The notes beneath the pieces are model-generated. The model was not told where the DNA came from and did no database searches. It saw nothing but the letters and a program-made list of their open reading frames with translations. Shown here one piece after another: positions 1 through 9,243 of a DNA stretch of 64,000 nt. Positions within the stretch are counted from its first letter, which is position 1. Every line of letters begins with the position of its first letter. Location of the stretch: assembly GCA_015654635.1 (NCBI GenBank), contig JAATGP010000019.1, positions 35,232 to 99,231 of the forward strand, given 5' to 3'. A program made the position numbers and the translations under genes. The stretch is from Alphaproteobacteria bacterium (GTDB lineage: Bacteria > Pseudomonadota > Alphaproteobacteria > Micropepsales > Micropepsaceae).

Positions 1-230
1 GCACCAATGCGGTTAACGCCCTTCTCGTACTTCTGCACCTGCTGAAATGTCAGGCCGAGCAATTCGCCCAGCCGTTCCTGACTCATGCCGATCATCATTC
101 GGCGGAGACGCAATCTACTGCCTACTTGGCCGTCGATCGGATTGGCTTGTTTTTTTGGCAAGGTCGTAAACTTAAAGGTTGGAGATGAAACACTGTCGTC
201 TGCGTTAGCACATCGAAAAGCTGAATTCAC
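1..230 (-). CDS. XRE-family helix-turn-helix regulator, N-terminal part (runs off window)
   Basis: DNA-binding regulator of the Cro/CI (XRE) class; only the first 76 codons are present. The reverse strand reads LRLRRMMIGMSQERLGELLG then LTFQQVQKYEKGVNRIG, the classic HTH_3 fold with the recognition helix around TFQQVQKYEKG. The likely start is GTG at 230-228, whose last two bases form part of the lnt stop (GTGA, four-base overlap), so it is translationally coupled to lnt. A TTG at 161-159 is an alternative. In alphaproteobacteria lnt is commonly followed by such a regulator and then metK, which would lie outside this window. The target genes cannot be told from the sequence. Confidence 0.82.
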   Translation of the reverse strand, partial: MNSAFRCANADDSVSSPTFKFTTLPKKQANPIDGQVGSRLRLRRMMIGMSQERLGELLGLTFQQVQKYEKGVNRIG

Positions 231-1807
231 GGGGCCCACCGCTTCGATATCATTTTCTCTTGTGCCAAACCCCGCGTTAAAGCGATGATTGCACACAACA
301 GAAGCCAGAAGGCTAGTCCGCGTATACGCGAATAGGGCGTGGGTGCAATTGGTGCGGGCAACGCACCATCAACGATTCCAGTTTTGCCGAGACCGAGTTG
401 CTGCGTGATTCGCCCGAAGGGATCGATGATTGCACTGATGCCCGTGTTGGCATCGCGCACCACGGCAAGACCCTCTTCCATCGCACGCACCTGTGCCACC
501 AAGAGATGCTGCTGAGGTCCGGCCCACGGCCCGAACCACGAATCGTCGGTAATATTTACGAGCCAATCCGGGCGCTTAGCACCCAGGACGGCGTCGGGAA
601 ACAGAATTTCATAACAGATTAACGGTGTTACATTTCCTGCACCGGGAACTCTGTAGGTCTGCGGCCCGGCACCCGGCGTGAAGCTGCCGTCGATGCCGGT
701 GAGCTTGGAAAGTCCCAATGCGGTAAGCGTTTTCTCAAACGGCAGATATTCGCCGAACGGAACAAGGTGCGACTTATCGTATATGTCCAAAATTATCCCA
801 GAGGGGCTGATAAAAAAGAAACTGTTCGCATAGGCGATGTGGTCGGAAGACGAATAGTCATGCCGTATCGCTCCGGTCATAAGACCGAGACCGCCTTGGC
901 TGAGGCTTGCGATTTGTTCTAGTGCTAAAGGTTGCTCGGCGAGAAAAAAGGGCGGAGCGGCTTCCGGCCAAATGATGAGAGAGGGCGTGCTGTCGCCAGG
1001 CGCGGCGCTGAGCGTGATCAGCCGCTGCCAGTTGCGGCGGGCGAAACGGTACTGAATTTTCTCCGCCTGCGGAATATTGGGCTGCACCAGACGCAAACGC
1101 ACAGAGGTAATGGCGGCTTGCGGCACCATAGCAAGACGCAGTGCGCCAGCCGCAAAAAGGATCACAAACAGAGCGGTCATCATCGCGGGCAGTTGCCAGC
1201 TCGGCTTGGGAACAAACAATTGCGCCAAACTCGCACCGAACAGAACCGTCAGCAGGGAAAGGCCGTAAACCCCGAATAAAGCCGTGCTCTGCAGCACGGC
1301 GAGCGAGGCACCCCAGCCATAGCCCGCAATGTTCCAGGGAAAGCCCGTGAGGATGTGGCCGCGCAACCATTCGCAAAGCGCATAAGCTGCGGTCAGCGCA
1401 AAAATGCGCGAGGCCCCCGGTTTCCAGACGCTGGCGGCCGCAGCCGCCGCCCCCGCCATGAAGAAGGCAAGACCGCCCGGAAACATCAGCAGGACAAAAG
1501 GGATCTGCCAAGCATGGCTGTCGGCCTGAACGAGAAAGGGATAGACGATCCAATGCAGCCCAACGGCAAATTGGCCAAAACCAAATCCGAAGCCGGTGAG
1601 CGCGGCGGCGCGCAAGCGATGCCGCTCTGTCGCTGCGCCATCGAGCAACAAAACCAGCGCGGCGATGCCGAAGAGCAGACAGGGAAAGAGGCCGAAGGGA
1701 GCAAACCCCAGCGCCGAGATCGCACCTGCCAGAACCGCGGCGCCAAAGCGCCCCCAGCCCGTAAGACCCGCCAAGCTTTCGCCGATGGCGGCGGCATAGG
1801 CGGTCAT
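227..1807 (-). CDS. lnt: Apolipoprotein N-acyltransferase
   Basis: Inner-membrane enzyme that adds the third acyl chain to the N-terminal cysteine of lipoproteins, the last step of lipoprotein maturation. The 526-residue product has several hydrophobic N-terminal segments (about 20-225) followed by a nitrilase-like periplasmic domain. The expected Glu-Lys-Cys triad is visible: E282 in IIWPEAAPP, K345 in YDKSHLVPFGEYLP and C398 in PLICYEILFP, spaced as in the E. coli enzyme. The length is normal. Its ATG overlaps the corC stop by four bases (ATGA), and its own stop overlaps the GTG of the downstream XRE gene, so it lies inside a tightly packed operon. Confidence 0.96.
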   Translation of the reverse strand: MTAYAAAIGESLAGLTGWGRFGAAVLAGAISALGFAPFGLFPCLLFGIAALVLLLDGAATERHRLRAAALTGFGFGFGQFAVGLHWIVYPFLVQADSHAWQIPFVLLMFPGGLAFFMAGAAAAAASVWKPGASRIFALTAAYALCEWLRGHILTGFPWNIAGYGWGASLAVLQSTALFGVYGLSLLTVLFGASLAQLFVPKPSWQLPAMMTALFVILFAAGALRLAMVPQAAITSVRLRLVQPNIPQAEKIQYRFARRNWQRLITLSAAPGDSTPSLIIWPEAAPPFFLAEQPLALEQIASLSQGGLGLMTGAIRHDYSSSDHIAYANSFFFISPSGIILDIYDKSHLVPFGEYLPFEKTLTALGLSKLTGIDGSFTPGAGPQTYRVPGAGNVTPLICYEILFPDAVLGAKRPDWLVNITDDSWFGPWAGPQQHLLVAQVRAMEEGLAVVRDANTGISAIIDPFGRITQQLGLGKTGIVDGALPAPIAPTPYSRIRGLAFWLLLCAIIALTRGLAQEKMISKRWAP

Positions 1808-2730
1808 GATTTGGACGATCCTTCCGTAGCATTCCCGTCTGCATTTGGCGGGCGGATGCGCAAGCGCTTGACGCGGCGCGGATCGGCTTCCAGCACGTCG
1901 AATTCGACGCCGCCGGGATGAGCGATAATCTCGCCGCGCTGCGGCACCCGCCCGATCAGCGAGACCACGAGACCGCCCAGCGTATCGATCTCTTCCAATT
2001 CACCATCCTCGCGCGGAAACGCGATGCCGGTTTCGGCTTTGAAATCGTCGAGTGCAATGCGCGCATCGGCGAGGAATGAACCATCCGGCAACAGCCGCGC
2101 ATGGGGAGCTTCCTCGTCATGCTCGTCGGCGATATCACCCACGATCTCTTCGATAATGTCTTCGATGGAAACCAGACCCTCGGTGCCGCCATATTCATCG
2201 ATGACGAGGGCCAGATGGGTATGGGTGGTCTGCATCTTCAACAGCAGATCGAGCACCGGCATGGAGGGCGGTGCAAATAGAATATCGTGCCGGATCTGGG
2301 CGATGGGTTGTTCGCGCAGACGGAAGGATTCCTCGCCAGCGTTTTCGAGCAGCCCGAGGACATTTTTCAAATGCACCAAGCCGACCGGATCGTCCAACGT
2401 CTCGCGATAGACCGGCAGGCGCGAATGCTGGGCCTCGCGGAAGAGCAGCACGAGGTCAGCGAGCGAAGTCTTCTCGTCCACCGCCACGATGTCGGCGCGC
2501 GGCACCATCACATCCTTGACCCTGAGCTCGCCGAAATTGAGCAGATTGGCGAGCATGGTGCGCTCCGGCGCCGACAGATCGGGGCGCTGGCGATCGCTTT
2601 CCTCGATCACCTCTTCGATGCTTTCGCGCATCTGGCTGGCCGGATCGTCGCCACGCAAAAGTTGCGCCAGCCGCTTGAGGAGAGAGGGCGCCTTCTCATT
2701 CTCGTCCGGCGAAACCGTGTGATCGCTCAT
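1804..2730 (-). CDS. ybeX: CorC/YbeX-type CBS-domain protein
   Basis: Cytoplasmic CBS-pair protein of the CorC/HlyC family, linked in E. coli to magnesium/cobalt efflux and to ribosome-related functions of the ybeY-ybeX locus. The 308 residues contain an acidic N-terminal region, the hallmark stretch RVKDVMVPRADIVAV that opens the first CBS motif (about 72-130), a second CBS unit including LALVIDEYGGTEGLVSIED, and a C-terminal transporter-associated domain with TLGGLVVSLIGRVPQRGE. No membrane segment is present, so it is not itself a channel. It overlaps ybeY upstream and lnt downstream by four bases each. The family is certain; the cellular role is only partly understood. Confidence 0.93.
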   Translation of the reverse strand: MSDHTVSPDENEKAPSLLKRLAQLLRGDDPASQMRESIEEVIEESDRQRPDLSAPERTMLANLLNFGELRVKDVMVPRADIVAVDEKTSLADLVLLFREAQHSRLPVYRETLDDPVGLVHLKNVLGLLENAGEESFRLREQPIAQIRHDILFAPPSMPVLDLLLKMQTTHTHLALVIDEYGGTEGLVSIEDIIEEIVGDIADEHDEEAPHARLLPDGSFLADARIALDDFKAETGIAFPREDGELEEIDTLGGLVVSLIGRVPQRGEIIAHPGGVEFDVLEADPRRVKRLRIRPPNADGNATEGSSKS

Positions 2731-3173
2731 TGGACCTCGTAGGGATTGGCAACCTTCATCGTTTTCAAGATGCGCACTTCCAAAGGTTCCATCTTGTTTG
2801 CCTGCCGTGTGGTGACGTGATCGTAACCCAGAAGATGCAGCACGCCATGCACGGTGAGATGGGTGGTATGATCGAGGAGCGTTTTTTTGGCCTCTTTGGC
2901 CTCGCGCGCCGTGACACCGTAAGCAATCGCGACATCGCCGAGATAGCCGTCAAGACCGGCGGGAAAGGACAGCACATTGGTGGGTTTGTCCTTGCCCCGG
3001 AAGGCGGCATTCAGCTTCTGCACGCGGCCATTGGTGGTCAGCATGACGGTGAGATCGGCGTGATCCGGGGCCCCCGCTTCGGCGAGGGCCGTTTTCACGG
3101 CGCGTTTTATCCGTGCCGAATGCCCGCGGAGTTTCCGCCAGCGTGCATCTTGGATGATGAGCGTGATGCTCAA
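2727..3173 (-). CDS. ybeY: Endoribonuclease / rRNA maturation factor YbeY
   Basis: Single-strand-specific, zinc-dependent endoribonuclease needed for 16S rRNA 3'-end processing and ribosome quality control. The 148-residue protein carries the UPF0054 signature HGVLHLLGYDH with the three zinc-binding histidines H109, H113 and H119. Also present is KDKPTNVLSFP, the substrate-side loop conserved in the family. The length is typical. Start and stop overlap phoH and corC by four bases, matching the widespread phoH-ybeY-corC-lnt order, which couples rRNA processing to the PhoH ATPase. Confidence 0.95.
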   Translation of the reverse strand: MSITLIIQDARWRKLRGHSARIKRAVKTALAEAGAPDHADLTVMLTTNGRVQKLNAAFRGKDKPTNVLSFPAGLDGYLGDVAIAYGVTAREAKEAKKTLLDHTTHLTVHGVLHLLGYDHVTTRQANKMEPLEVRILKTMKVANPYEVQ

Positions 3174-4159
3174 TCCTCGTCCTTCCGCGCCTTACGGGCG
3201 CGCTCCCCATCGGCCGCATTATAGGCGGAGACGATCCGCGAGACGAGAGCATGACGCACCACATCCTGCTCGGAAAATTGGGCAAAGGCGGCCCCTTCGA
3301 CATTGCGCAGGATGGAAAGTGCCTGGCTGAGACCTTCGGCGCGGCCGCCGGGAAGATCGCTTTGCGAGGGATCGCCGGTAACCACCATGCGCGAATCCTC
3401 GCCCAGCCGCGTGAGAAACATCTTCATTTGCGGCGCCGTGGTATTTTGCGCCTCGTCGAGAATGACAAAGGCGCGCCGCAATGTGCGTCCGCGCATGAAA
3501 GCCAGCGGCGCCACTTCGATGATGCCTTGCTCGATCATTTTGAGGCAAGGCTCGCCAATCACATCCATCAAGGCATCGTAAAGCGGGCGCAGATAAGGAT
3601 CGACCTTCTCCTTCAAATCGCCGGGCAGAAAGCCGAGCCGTTCGCCGGCCTCCAAAGCCGGACGCGACAGGATCAGCCGCTCCACTTCACGCTTGTGCAA
3701 AAGATGGGCGCCAAAGGCGGCGGCGAGGTAGGTCTTGCCAGTACCCGCCGGGCCGATGCCGAATACCAAAGGATGGGTTTCCATCAAATGCAGGTAAGCG
3801 GCCTGGGCCGGAGAACGGGCCCGCAGGCTTTTGCCCGTCCAGGTCTTGATGGTGGCAAGACCGGCATGGGCGATGTCGCCCTCTTCAGCCTTGTTGGCGA
3901 AACGCACTTCGGAATCGATTTCTGCGGCGCTGACATGCTGGCCGTCTTCAAGGAGGTCGTAGAGGGCTCTGAGCACACCAGCGGCTTTTTCGCGCTCGGC
4001 GCCTTCGATCGCCACGACATTGCCGCGCAGATCAACCTTGACGCCCAGCTTCTGTTCCAGCCGCACGAAGTTCTTGGAATGAGGCCCCATCAATTCCGGC
4101 AACAAGGCATTGTCGGGAAATTCCAGCGTCAGCTTGGCGCTCTTCTTCGTCGTGTTCAA
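3170..4159 (-). CDS. phoH: PhoH-family ATPase (YbeZ)
   Basis: Cytoplasmic P-loop ATPase of the PhoH/YbeZ family, thought to act with YbeY in RNA metabolism. The protein is 329 residues. An N-terminal KH-like segment (about 10-70) precedes the P-loop GPAGTGKT at 136-143, a Walker B stretch FVILDEAQN and the helicase-like [10 protein letters not shown]. It is coupled by a four-base overlap to miaB upstream and ybeY downstream. The name reflects the family; nothing here indicates phosphate control, and the pst genes in this window are 15 kb away. Confidence 0.94.
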   Translation of the reverse strand: MNTTKKSAKLTLEFPDNALLPELMGPHSKNFVRLEQKLGVKVDLRGNVVAIEGAEREKAAGVLRALYDLLEDGQHVSAAEIDSEVRFANKAEEGDIAHAGLATIKTWTGKSLRARSPAQAAYLHLMETHPLVFGIGPAGTGKTYLAAAFGAHLLHKREVERLILSRPALEAGERLGFLPGDLKEKVDPYLRPLYDALMDVIGEPCLKMIEQGIIEVAPLAFMRGRTLRRAFVILDEAQNTTAPQMKMFLTRLGEDSRMVVTGDPSQSDLPGGRAEGLSQALSILRNVEGAAFAQFSEQDVVRHALVSRIVSAYNAADGERARKARKDED

Positions 4160-5526
4160 TCGGCCATTACCCTTTTCGCTGTCGCCGCTTCGTGCGTGGG
4201 GAGCAAGATACCCTTCAGACTATTAGGCCCGACTTCTGCGATCCGCAGCGGCACGATTTGACCGATCAGAGCGGCAGCGCCGTCGGCGTGCACCGCTTGC
4301 AGATAGGGCGAGCGGCCCATCGCTTGACCGGGCTGACGACCTTCCTTCTCGAACAGAACCGTCATGGTCTTGCCGACGCAAGTGGCGTTGAAGGCGGCCT
4401 GTTGCGTCAGCAAAAGCGCCTGCAACTCTTGCAGCCGCGCATCCTTGACCGCTTCGGAGACTTGCCTGTTGTCAGCGGCTGCGGGTGTGCCGGGGCGCGG
4501 GCTATATTTGAAGGAATAGGCCTGGGCGTAACCCACCGCCCGCACCAGCGCGAGCGTGGCTTCGAAATCGGCATCGCTTTCGCCGGGAAAGCCGACGATG
4601 AAATCGCCCGACAGCGCCATATCGGGCCGCGCCGCACGCACCCGCTCTACCAGCCGCAGATAATCGCCAACGCTATGGCCGCGGTTCATGGCGGCCAGGA
4701 TGGCATCGGAGCCAGACTGCACCGGCAGATGCAGATACGGCATCAACTGGCCGATATCGCGGTGGGCGGCGATCAGATCATCGCCCATGTCGCGCGGGTG
4801 GCTGGTGACGTAGCGCAGGCGTTCGAGCCCCCGCACATCGGCCAGCATTGCGATCAGTTTGGCCAGCGACCACGCCGTCCCGTCAGGGCCTTGGCCGCGA
4901 TAGGCGTTGACGTTCTGGCCGAGCAGCGTCAGCTCGCGCACCCCGCCCGCCACTAGCGCCTTGGCCTCGGCGAGCACGTCCCCGACGGGACGCGAGAACT
5001 CCGCACCCCGCGTATACGGCACCACACAGAAGGTGCAGAATTTATCGCAGCCTTCTTGCACGGTAAGAAAGGCCGCCGGGCCATTCGATATGGAATGCTG
5101 CGGCAGGTGATCGAATTTGTCTTCGGCGGGAAATTCGGTTTCCAGCGCATGGCCGACACCGCGGACGATTTTGGCGATCATCTCCGGCAGACGCTGATAG
5201 CTCTGCGGCCCGACCACAATATCGACCGCGGGCTGGCGCGACAGGATTTCCTCGCCTTCGGCTTGGGCGACGCAGCCCGCCACGGCGAGTATCATGCGCT
5301 CGCCCTTGGCGGCCTTCGCCGCCTTCATCAGCTTCAGCTTGCCGAGTTCGGAATAGACCTTCTCCGCCGCCTTCTCGCGGATGTGGCAGGTGTTGAGGAT
5401 GACCATATCGGCGTCATCCGCCGTCTCACTGGCGGCAAAGCCCAGCGGCGCCAGCAAATCCGCCATGCGGGCGGAATCGTAGACGTTCATCTGGCAGCCA
5501 TAGGTCTTGATAAAGAGCCGCTTCAT
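4156..5526 (-). CDS. miaB: tRNA-2-methylthio-N6-dimethylallyladenosine synthase
   Basis: Radical-SAM methylthiotransferase that converts i6A37 to ms2i6A37 in tRNAs reading UNN codons. All six cluster cysteines are visible: C11, C47 and C84 in the N-terminal MTTase domain ([25 protein letters not shown]) for the auxiliary cluster, and C160, C164 and C167 in [17 protein letters not shown] for the SAM cluster. A TRAM domain closes the 456-residue protein. The start codon at 5526 leaves a 44-base gap to the upstream acyltransferase gene, and the stop overlaps phoH by four bases. Confidence 0.96.
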   Translation of the reverse strand: MKRLFIKTYGCQMNVYDSARMADLLAPLGFAASETADDADMVILNTCHIREKAAEKVYSELGKLKLMKAAKAAKGERMILAVAGCVAQAEGEEILSRQPAVDIVVGPQSYQRLPEMIAKIVRGVGHALETEFPAEDKFDHLPQHSISNGPAAFLTVQEGCDKFCTFCVVPYTRGAEFSRPVGDVLAEAKALVAGGVRELTLLGQNVNAYRGQGPDGTAWSLAKLIAMLADVRGLERLRYVTSHPRDMGDDLIAAHRDIGQLMPYLHLPVQSGSDAILAAMNRGHSVGDYLRLVERVRAARPDMALSGDFIVGFPGESDADFEATLALVRAVGYAQAYSFKYSPRPGTPAAADNRQVSEAVKDARLQELQALLLTQQAAFNATCVGKTMTVLFEKEGRQPGQAMGRSPYLQAVHADGAAALIGQIVPLRIAEVGPNSLKGILLPTHEAATAKRVMAD

Positions 5527-5570
5527 GAGGGCAGGTTATCTGCGATAGGCGGCCCGAAAACAAGAATGGC

Positions 5571-6422
5571 TCATTCGGCCGGTTGTGCTGCCGCTTGGGC
5601 AGCCGCAAGGGCCGCCTCGGCAATACCCCAATCGCCCCGCAGCGCCCGCATCTGGCCTGCCCGGATAAGGTTTTCCGCCTGCAGCGCGATTTGCTTGCGC
5701 CCGCATTCGGCGCTGACCCGCAGGGGTTGGTGGAACTCGACCACGACGTCGAGGGGGCCAGTCCTGAAAGCCTCCCAGACATGGGCGGCGAGTTCCATAT
5801 CCCCGTACCAGGCATAGAAAGGGCGGTTCTCGCGTCCCAAAGGCATGCCGTAGAAGCCGATATAGGAGATGGAAACCGGCTGCACCGGCACATATTCGAC
5901 GTGGCCCTCGGCATCGGTGCCGATTTCGGATTCCACTGCCCCCATCAGGGCACTCTTGAAGGGCAGGATGCGATTGCCATCGCTGGTGGTGCCTTCGGGA
6001 AACAACACCAGGGTGTCGCCGGCTTTCAGGCGCTCGCGGATTTCGACGGCTGCCTTCGCGGCTTCGGAGCGCTTGCTGCGGTCGACGAAGATCGAGCGCT
6101 GCAGTTTGGACATCAATCCGAAAAGCGGCCAGCTCTTGACTTCCAACTTGGCGACGAAAGAGACCGGTACGGTCGCCGACATCACCAGAATGTCGAAATA
6201 GCTGGTGTGGTTGGCCACCAGAAGAACGCCGCGATCTTTGACCGGTTCGCCGATGACGCGAATTTTGATGCCGAACAAACGGCACAGGAAAGCGTGATAG
6301 GCATGGGGATAGGTTTTCTGAAGCGAAATCCCCAAGCGGATAGACAACCATTGAATTGGCGCGCTGAGAACCGTCAGGCCCAAAAATGCCGTGGCCAGAA
6401 AGAACGCTCTCAGCGTGGGCAT
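5571..6422 (-). CDS. plsC: 1-acyl-glycerol-3-phosphate acyltransferase family (PlsC/OlsA-like)
   Basis: Membrane-bound acyltransferase that transfers an acyl chain to a lysophospholipid-type acceptor. The 283-residue sequence has an N-terminal hydrophobic segment (about 7-28), the catalytic NHTSYFD box (H72, D77) and the FPEGTTSDG substrate motif (141-149). It fits PlsC making phosphatidic acid, but the same family includes OlsA, which completes ornithine lipids. A separate OlsB-like gene lies at 25977-26819, so an OlsA role is possible although the two are not adjacent. It follows the Fur-family gene by two bases and precedes miaB, an order common in alphaproteobacteria. The acceptor is unresolved. 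Confidence 0.87.
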   Translation of the reverse strand: MPTLRAFFLATAFLGLTVLSAPIQWLSIRLGISLQKTYPHAYHAFLCRLFGIKIRVIGEPVKDRGVLLVANHTSYFDILVMSATVPVSFVAKLEVKSWPLFGLMSKLQRSIFVDRSKRSEAAKAAVEIRERLKAGDTLVLFPEGTTSDGNRILPFKSALMGAVESEIGTDAEGHVEYVPVQPVSISYIGFYGMPLGRENRPFYAWYGDMELAAHVWEAFRTGPLDVVVEFHQPLRVSAECGRKQIALQAENLIRAGQMRALRGDWGIAEAALAAAQAAAQPAE

Positions 6423-6424
6423 AA

Positions 6425-6835
6425 TCAGCGCGACTTTTTCGGAACGCCATAGAGTTCGAGCCGGTGGTCGACCAACTCAAAACCCAATTCCTCGGCGATA
6501 CGGCGCTGCAGCTTTTCGATTTCCTCGTTGCGGAATTCGATCACACTTCCTGATTGTACGTCGATCAGATGGTCGTGATGCGATTCCGGCGCTTCCTCGT
6601 AACGAGAGCGCCCATCGCGAAAGTCATGCCGTTCCAGAATGCCCGCATCTTCGAACAATTTGACCGTACGGTACACCGTCGCGATCGAGATATGCGGATC
6701 CAGTGCGGAAGCGCGCCGATAAAGTTCCTCAGCGTCGGGATGATCGGCGGCGTCCGAGAGGACTCGCGCAATTACCCGGCGCTGCTCCGTCATCCGCAGC
6801 CCCTTATCAACGCAGAGTTTTTCGATCCGCGTCAT
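6425..6835 (-). CDS. fur: Fur-family metalloregulator (Fur/Mur type)
   Basis: Metal-responsive repressor of 136 residues. It shows the winged-helix DNA-binding half (GLRMTEQRRVIARVL through HISIATVYRTVKLFEDAGI) and the metal/dimer half with SHHDHLIDV and a C-terminal DHRLELYGVP. It lacks the CxxC pairs of zinc-binding Fur and Zur proteins, as is usual for alphaproteobacterial Fur/Mur, which in rhizobia senses manganese rather than iron. Which metal it senses here cannot be read from sequence. The gene sits between rimI and the plsC-like gene with gaps of only 33 and 2 bases, so it is probably cotranscribed with tsaB-rimI. Confidence 0.9.
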   Translation of the reverse strand: MTRIEKLCVDKGLRMTEQRRVIARVLSDAADHPDAEELYRRASALDPHISIATVYRTVKLFEDAGILERHDFRDGRSRYEEAPESHHDHLIDVQSGSVIEFRNEEIEKLQRRIAEELGFELVDHRLELYGVPKKSR

Positions 6836-6868
6836 GTCTCACCCCTGCCTTGTTACCAGGTTGCGAAT

Positions 6869-7324
6869 CTATCCGAGTTGCATGCAATTGCCCACAAGGA
6901 GTGCGGGAATTTCCATACGAAAGGTAAGGGCATCGCTGCACTGCCCTTCCGCTGTTGTGTAATAGGCTTTACGGCGACCCATTTCGACGAACCCAACTTG
7001 TTTATATAAAGCAATTGCTGGAAAATTTCTGCAATCGACTTCTAGAAACATCATAAGAGCGCCTTGGTCTGCCGCCTGCTTGAGGGCCGCGCGAAGCAGT
7101 TCAGCCGCAATCCCGCGTCGTCGCGCCGCAGGCGTCACACCCAAGCTTAAAACCTCCGATTGATCCGCCACAACTTGAACGACGATGAAGCCAGCTTCAT
7201 CCATCAAGGCGACGCAGCCAGGATTGGCGAGCAATGCGGAGAAACTTTCCGCGCTCCAGACTTCGGAAAAACACTGCGCATGCAGACGGGCCAGATGCGC
7301 GGCATCGCTGGTGGCCGCGATCAT
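6869..7324 (-). CDS. rimI: Ribosomal-protein-alanine N-acetyltransferase-like GNAT
   Basis: GNAT acetyltransferase of 151 residues. The acetyl-CoA-binding segment is seen as VLSLGVTPAARRRGIAAELL (about 57-76) and a C-terminal KQVGFVEMGRRKAYY. RimI acetylates the N-terminus of ribosomal protein S18 and is almost always encoded next to tsaB in proteobacteria, as here. The start codon overlaps the tsaB stop by four bases (7321-7324). Substrate assignment is from context. Confidence 0.88.
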   Translation of the reverse strand: MIAATSDAAHLARLHAQCFSEVWSAESFSALLANPGCVALMDEAGFIVVQVVADQSEVLSLGVTPAARRRGIAAELLRAALKQAADQGALMMFLEVDCRNFPAIALYKQVGFVEMGRRKAYYTTAEGQCSDALTFRMEIPALLVGNCMQLG

Positions 7325-7983
7325 GTTCTTACCGCAGGAAGTTTGGCGTCGGGCGGGCGCAAATAGAGCGGGCGCGGCGTAGCGGTGGCTTCAACCGCCA
7401 GCGCAAGCCGCGCGACCCACACAGCATGGGGTGCGGTGATCGCCGTCGCGATCGCATCCGGGCAGTGCAGTGCCATCGAAGGCGCGGCCGTACCAGCAAG
7501 TGCAAGGCCGGAAAATGAGGAGAGCAATTGCACGGCTGCGCCGATAGACAGGATTTGTGCCGCGACGGGATGGCCGACCATTTCCAGATAGACCTCATCA
7601 CGCTTGGCATCATGCACCGCCGCCGCGATGGCGCGGCCTGTCTCTGCACGCGCTTGTTCGGCCATAGCGGCAAGGCTGGTGATTCCGATCAGCGGCTTGG
7701 CGAGTGCCACCCGCAGGCCGCGCATAAAAGCAAGCCCAACACGTTGGCCTGTGAAACTGCCCGGACCGGTGGTCACCGCCAGCTTGTCGAGATCACCGAA
7801 AGCAAGACCTGCTTTGCGCAGGACGTCTTCCACCATCGGGGCCAGCGCTTCGGCATGGCCGCGCTGCATCTCGGCGCAGCTTGTGGCCAAGACGTGGGCG
7901 CCCGCCAGCACCGCCACCGAACAGGCGCCAAAACACGTATCGACGGCGAGGAGTCTTAGATCAGGCAATCGAACAGGCCTCAT
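7321..7983 (-). CDS. tsaB: tRNA threonylcarbamoyladenosine biosynthesis protein TsaB
   Basis: Non-catalytic partner of TsaD in making t6A37 in ANN-decoding tRNAs. The ASKHA fold is evident: LRLLAVDTCFGACSVAV at the N-terminus, the conserved RGHAEALAPMVEDVL, and TTGPGSFTGQRVGLAFMRGL. The reading frame is open further upstream to 8031, but that would intrude 71 bases into the preceding gene. ATG at 7983 (220 residues, 23-base overlap) is a better start, and TTG at 7968 (8-base overlap, nearer the family's usual N-terminus) is also possible. It overlaps rimI by four bases. Confidence 0.92.
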   Translation of the reverse strand: MRPVRLPDLRLLAVDTCFGACSVAVLAGAHVLATSCAEMQRGHAEALAPMVEDVLRKAGLAFGDLDKLAVTTGPGSFTGQRVGLAFMRGLRVALAKPLIGITSLAAMAEQARAETGRAIAAAVHDAKRDEVYLEMVGHPVAAQILSIGAAVQLLSSFSGLALAGTAAPSMALHCPDAIATAITAPHAVWVARLALAVEATATPRPLYLRPPDAKLPAVRT

Positions 7984-8539
7984 CGAACGAAAGCCGGGCG
8001 GCGCGGGGATAAAGCTTGCTGCTGTCGCCATGGCCGATATTGCAAAGGAAGTTCGATTTCACGGGGGTTCCGGCAAAGAATTCCGCGTCGACACCGGCAT
8101 TGTCAAAGCCCGACATCGGCCCGCAATCCAGCCCGAGCGACCGCGCCGCAATGATGAAATAGGCCCCTTGCAACGCGCCATTGCGGAAGGCGTTGACTTC
8201 GTTGACGGCAGGATCCGGCGAGGCGAAGCTGGTGCTCTGCGGGCTCAACTGGTTTTTGAAACGGCCAAATTCCACGTCATAGCCGAGGATGGCGGTAGCA
8301 GGCGCCGCCATGGTCTTGTCCACATTGCCAGCCGACAAATGCGGTTTCAGACGCGCTTTCGCTGCGGGCGAGGCCACAAAAACGATGCGCAGCGGATTGG
8401 AATTGCCCGAAGTTGGCCCCCAGCGCAACAGATCGTAGACCGCCATCAACAGCGCGGGCGAGACCGGCTTATCCAGCCAAGCACGATGGGTGCGGGCGGA
8501 CCGAAAAATAACATCCAGTGCTTCGTCGTTGATGGCCAT
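7961..8539 (-). CDS. Nitroreductase-family protein (RutE/HadB-like)
   Basis: FMN-dependent oxidoreductase of the nitroreductase superfamily, closest in pattern to the RutE/HadB group (malonic semialdehyde reductase or related). Visible features are an SARTHRAW opening that binds FMN phosphate, LLRWGPTSGNSNPLRIVFV, and LGLDCGPMSGFD toward the C-terminus. The start chosen is MAINDEALDVIF at 8539 (192 residues); the frame is also open from 8563. No other rut genes are nearby, so pyrimidine catabolism is not supported by context, and the true substrate is unknown. Confidence 0.83.
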   Translation of the reverse strand: MAINDEALDVIFRSARTHRAWLDKPVSPALLMAVYDLLRWGPTSGNSNPLRIVFVASPAAKARLKPHLSAGNVDKTMAAPATAILGYDVEFGRFKNQLSPQSTSFASPDPAVNEVNAFRNGALQGAYFIIAARSLGLDCGPMSGFDNAGVDAEFFAGTPVKSNFLCNIGHGDSSKLYPRAARLSFDEACSIA

Positions 8540-8596
8540 GACGCGAATCCCTTCCTTGCCCAAGACGGCCGGACAATCGCAGATATCGCGGGGCGC

Positions 8597-9157
8597 TTAA
8601 ACCGCTTCGACGGCGCTCACTTCGGGCACGTAATGGCGCAGCATATTCTCGATGCCATTGCGCAGGGTCAGTGTGGCCGAGGGACAACCGGCACAGGAGC
8701 CGCGCATGTGCAGATAGACGATGCCCGAAGCCTCGTCGAAGCCGTGATAGGTGATGTCACCGCCATCCTGAGCCACAGCCGGGCGCACACGGGTTTCGAT
8801 CAGGTCCTTGATCTGGGCCACGACCTCGGACTCTTCTTCCTCTGAAAGCGCAGCCGGGGCATGCTCGTCGCTGGTTTCAATCAGCGGCAGGTCGCGGGTG
8901 AAGTGCTCCATGATGGCGCCGAGAATGGCGGGTTTCAGATGCTTCCAATCGCCATCGGTTTTGGTCACGGTGATGAAATCGGCGCCGAAAAAGACCCGCG
9001 AGACGTCCGGCACTTCGAACAGAGCCCGCGCCAGAGGCGAACGCCCAGCCGACTCGGGGCCATCGAAATCAGCCACTTTGCCCTCGCCCATGACCTCACG
9101 GCCGGGCAGAAATTTGAGCGTGGCGGGGTTGGGAGTCGATTCTGTTTGGATGAACAT
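8597..9157 (-). CDS. Nfu-type Fe-S cluster scaffold/carrier protein
   Basis: Iron-sulfur delivery protein of 186 residues from ATG at 9157. The N-terminal half matches the Nfu_N domain (MFIQTESTPNPATLKFLPG, a hallmark of mitochondrial NFU1 and alphaproteobacterial Nfu). The C-terminal half is the NifU-like domain, with the cluster-ligating pair C155 and C158 in MRGSCAGCPSA. It probably hands 4Fe-4S clusters to client enzymes; in mitochondria those include lipoate synthase and complex II. The neighbouring SdhAF4-like gene upstream makes a link to succinate dehydrogenase worth noting, but this is inference. The frame stays open upstream of 9157 without similarity. Confidence 0.92.
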   Translation of the reverse strand: MFIQTESTPNPATLKFLPGREVMGEGKVADFDGPESAGRSPLARALFEVPDVSRVFFGADFITVTKTDGDWKHLKPAILGAIMEHFTRDLPLIETSDEHAPAALSEEEESEVVAQIKDLIETRVRPAVAQDGGDITYHGFDEASGIVYLHMRGSCAGCPSATLTLRNGIENMLRHYVPEVSAVEAV

Positions 9158-9243
9158 GGGGCGCAATACCGTTTCCAATGCCTCCCTTACATGGACCCGG
9201 CAGGGGCACTCTACAAGGGGCAGAAAAGCGCGCAAAAACCCTA

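Noticed and set aside
3251..4261. A long plus-strand frame opposite phoH
   Set aside because: PhoH motifs are unmistakable on the minus strand; the opposite frame has none.
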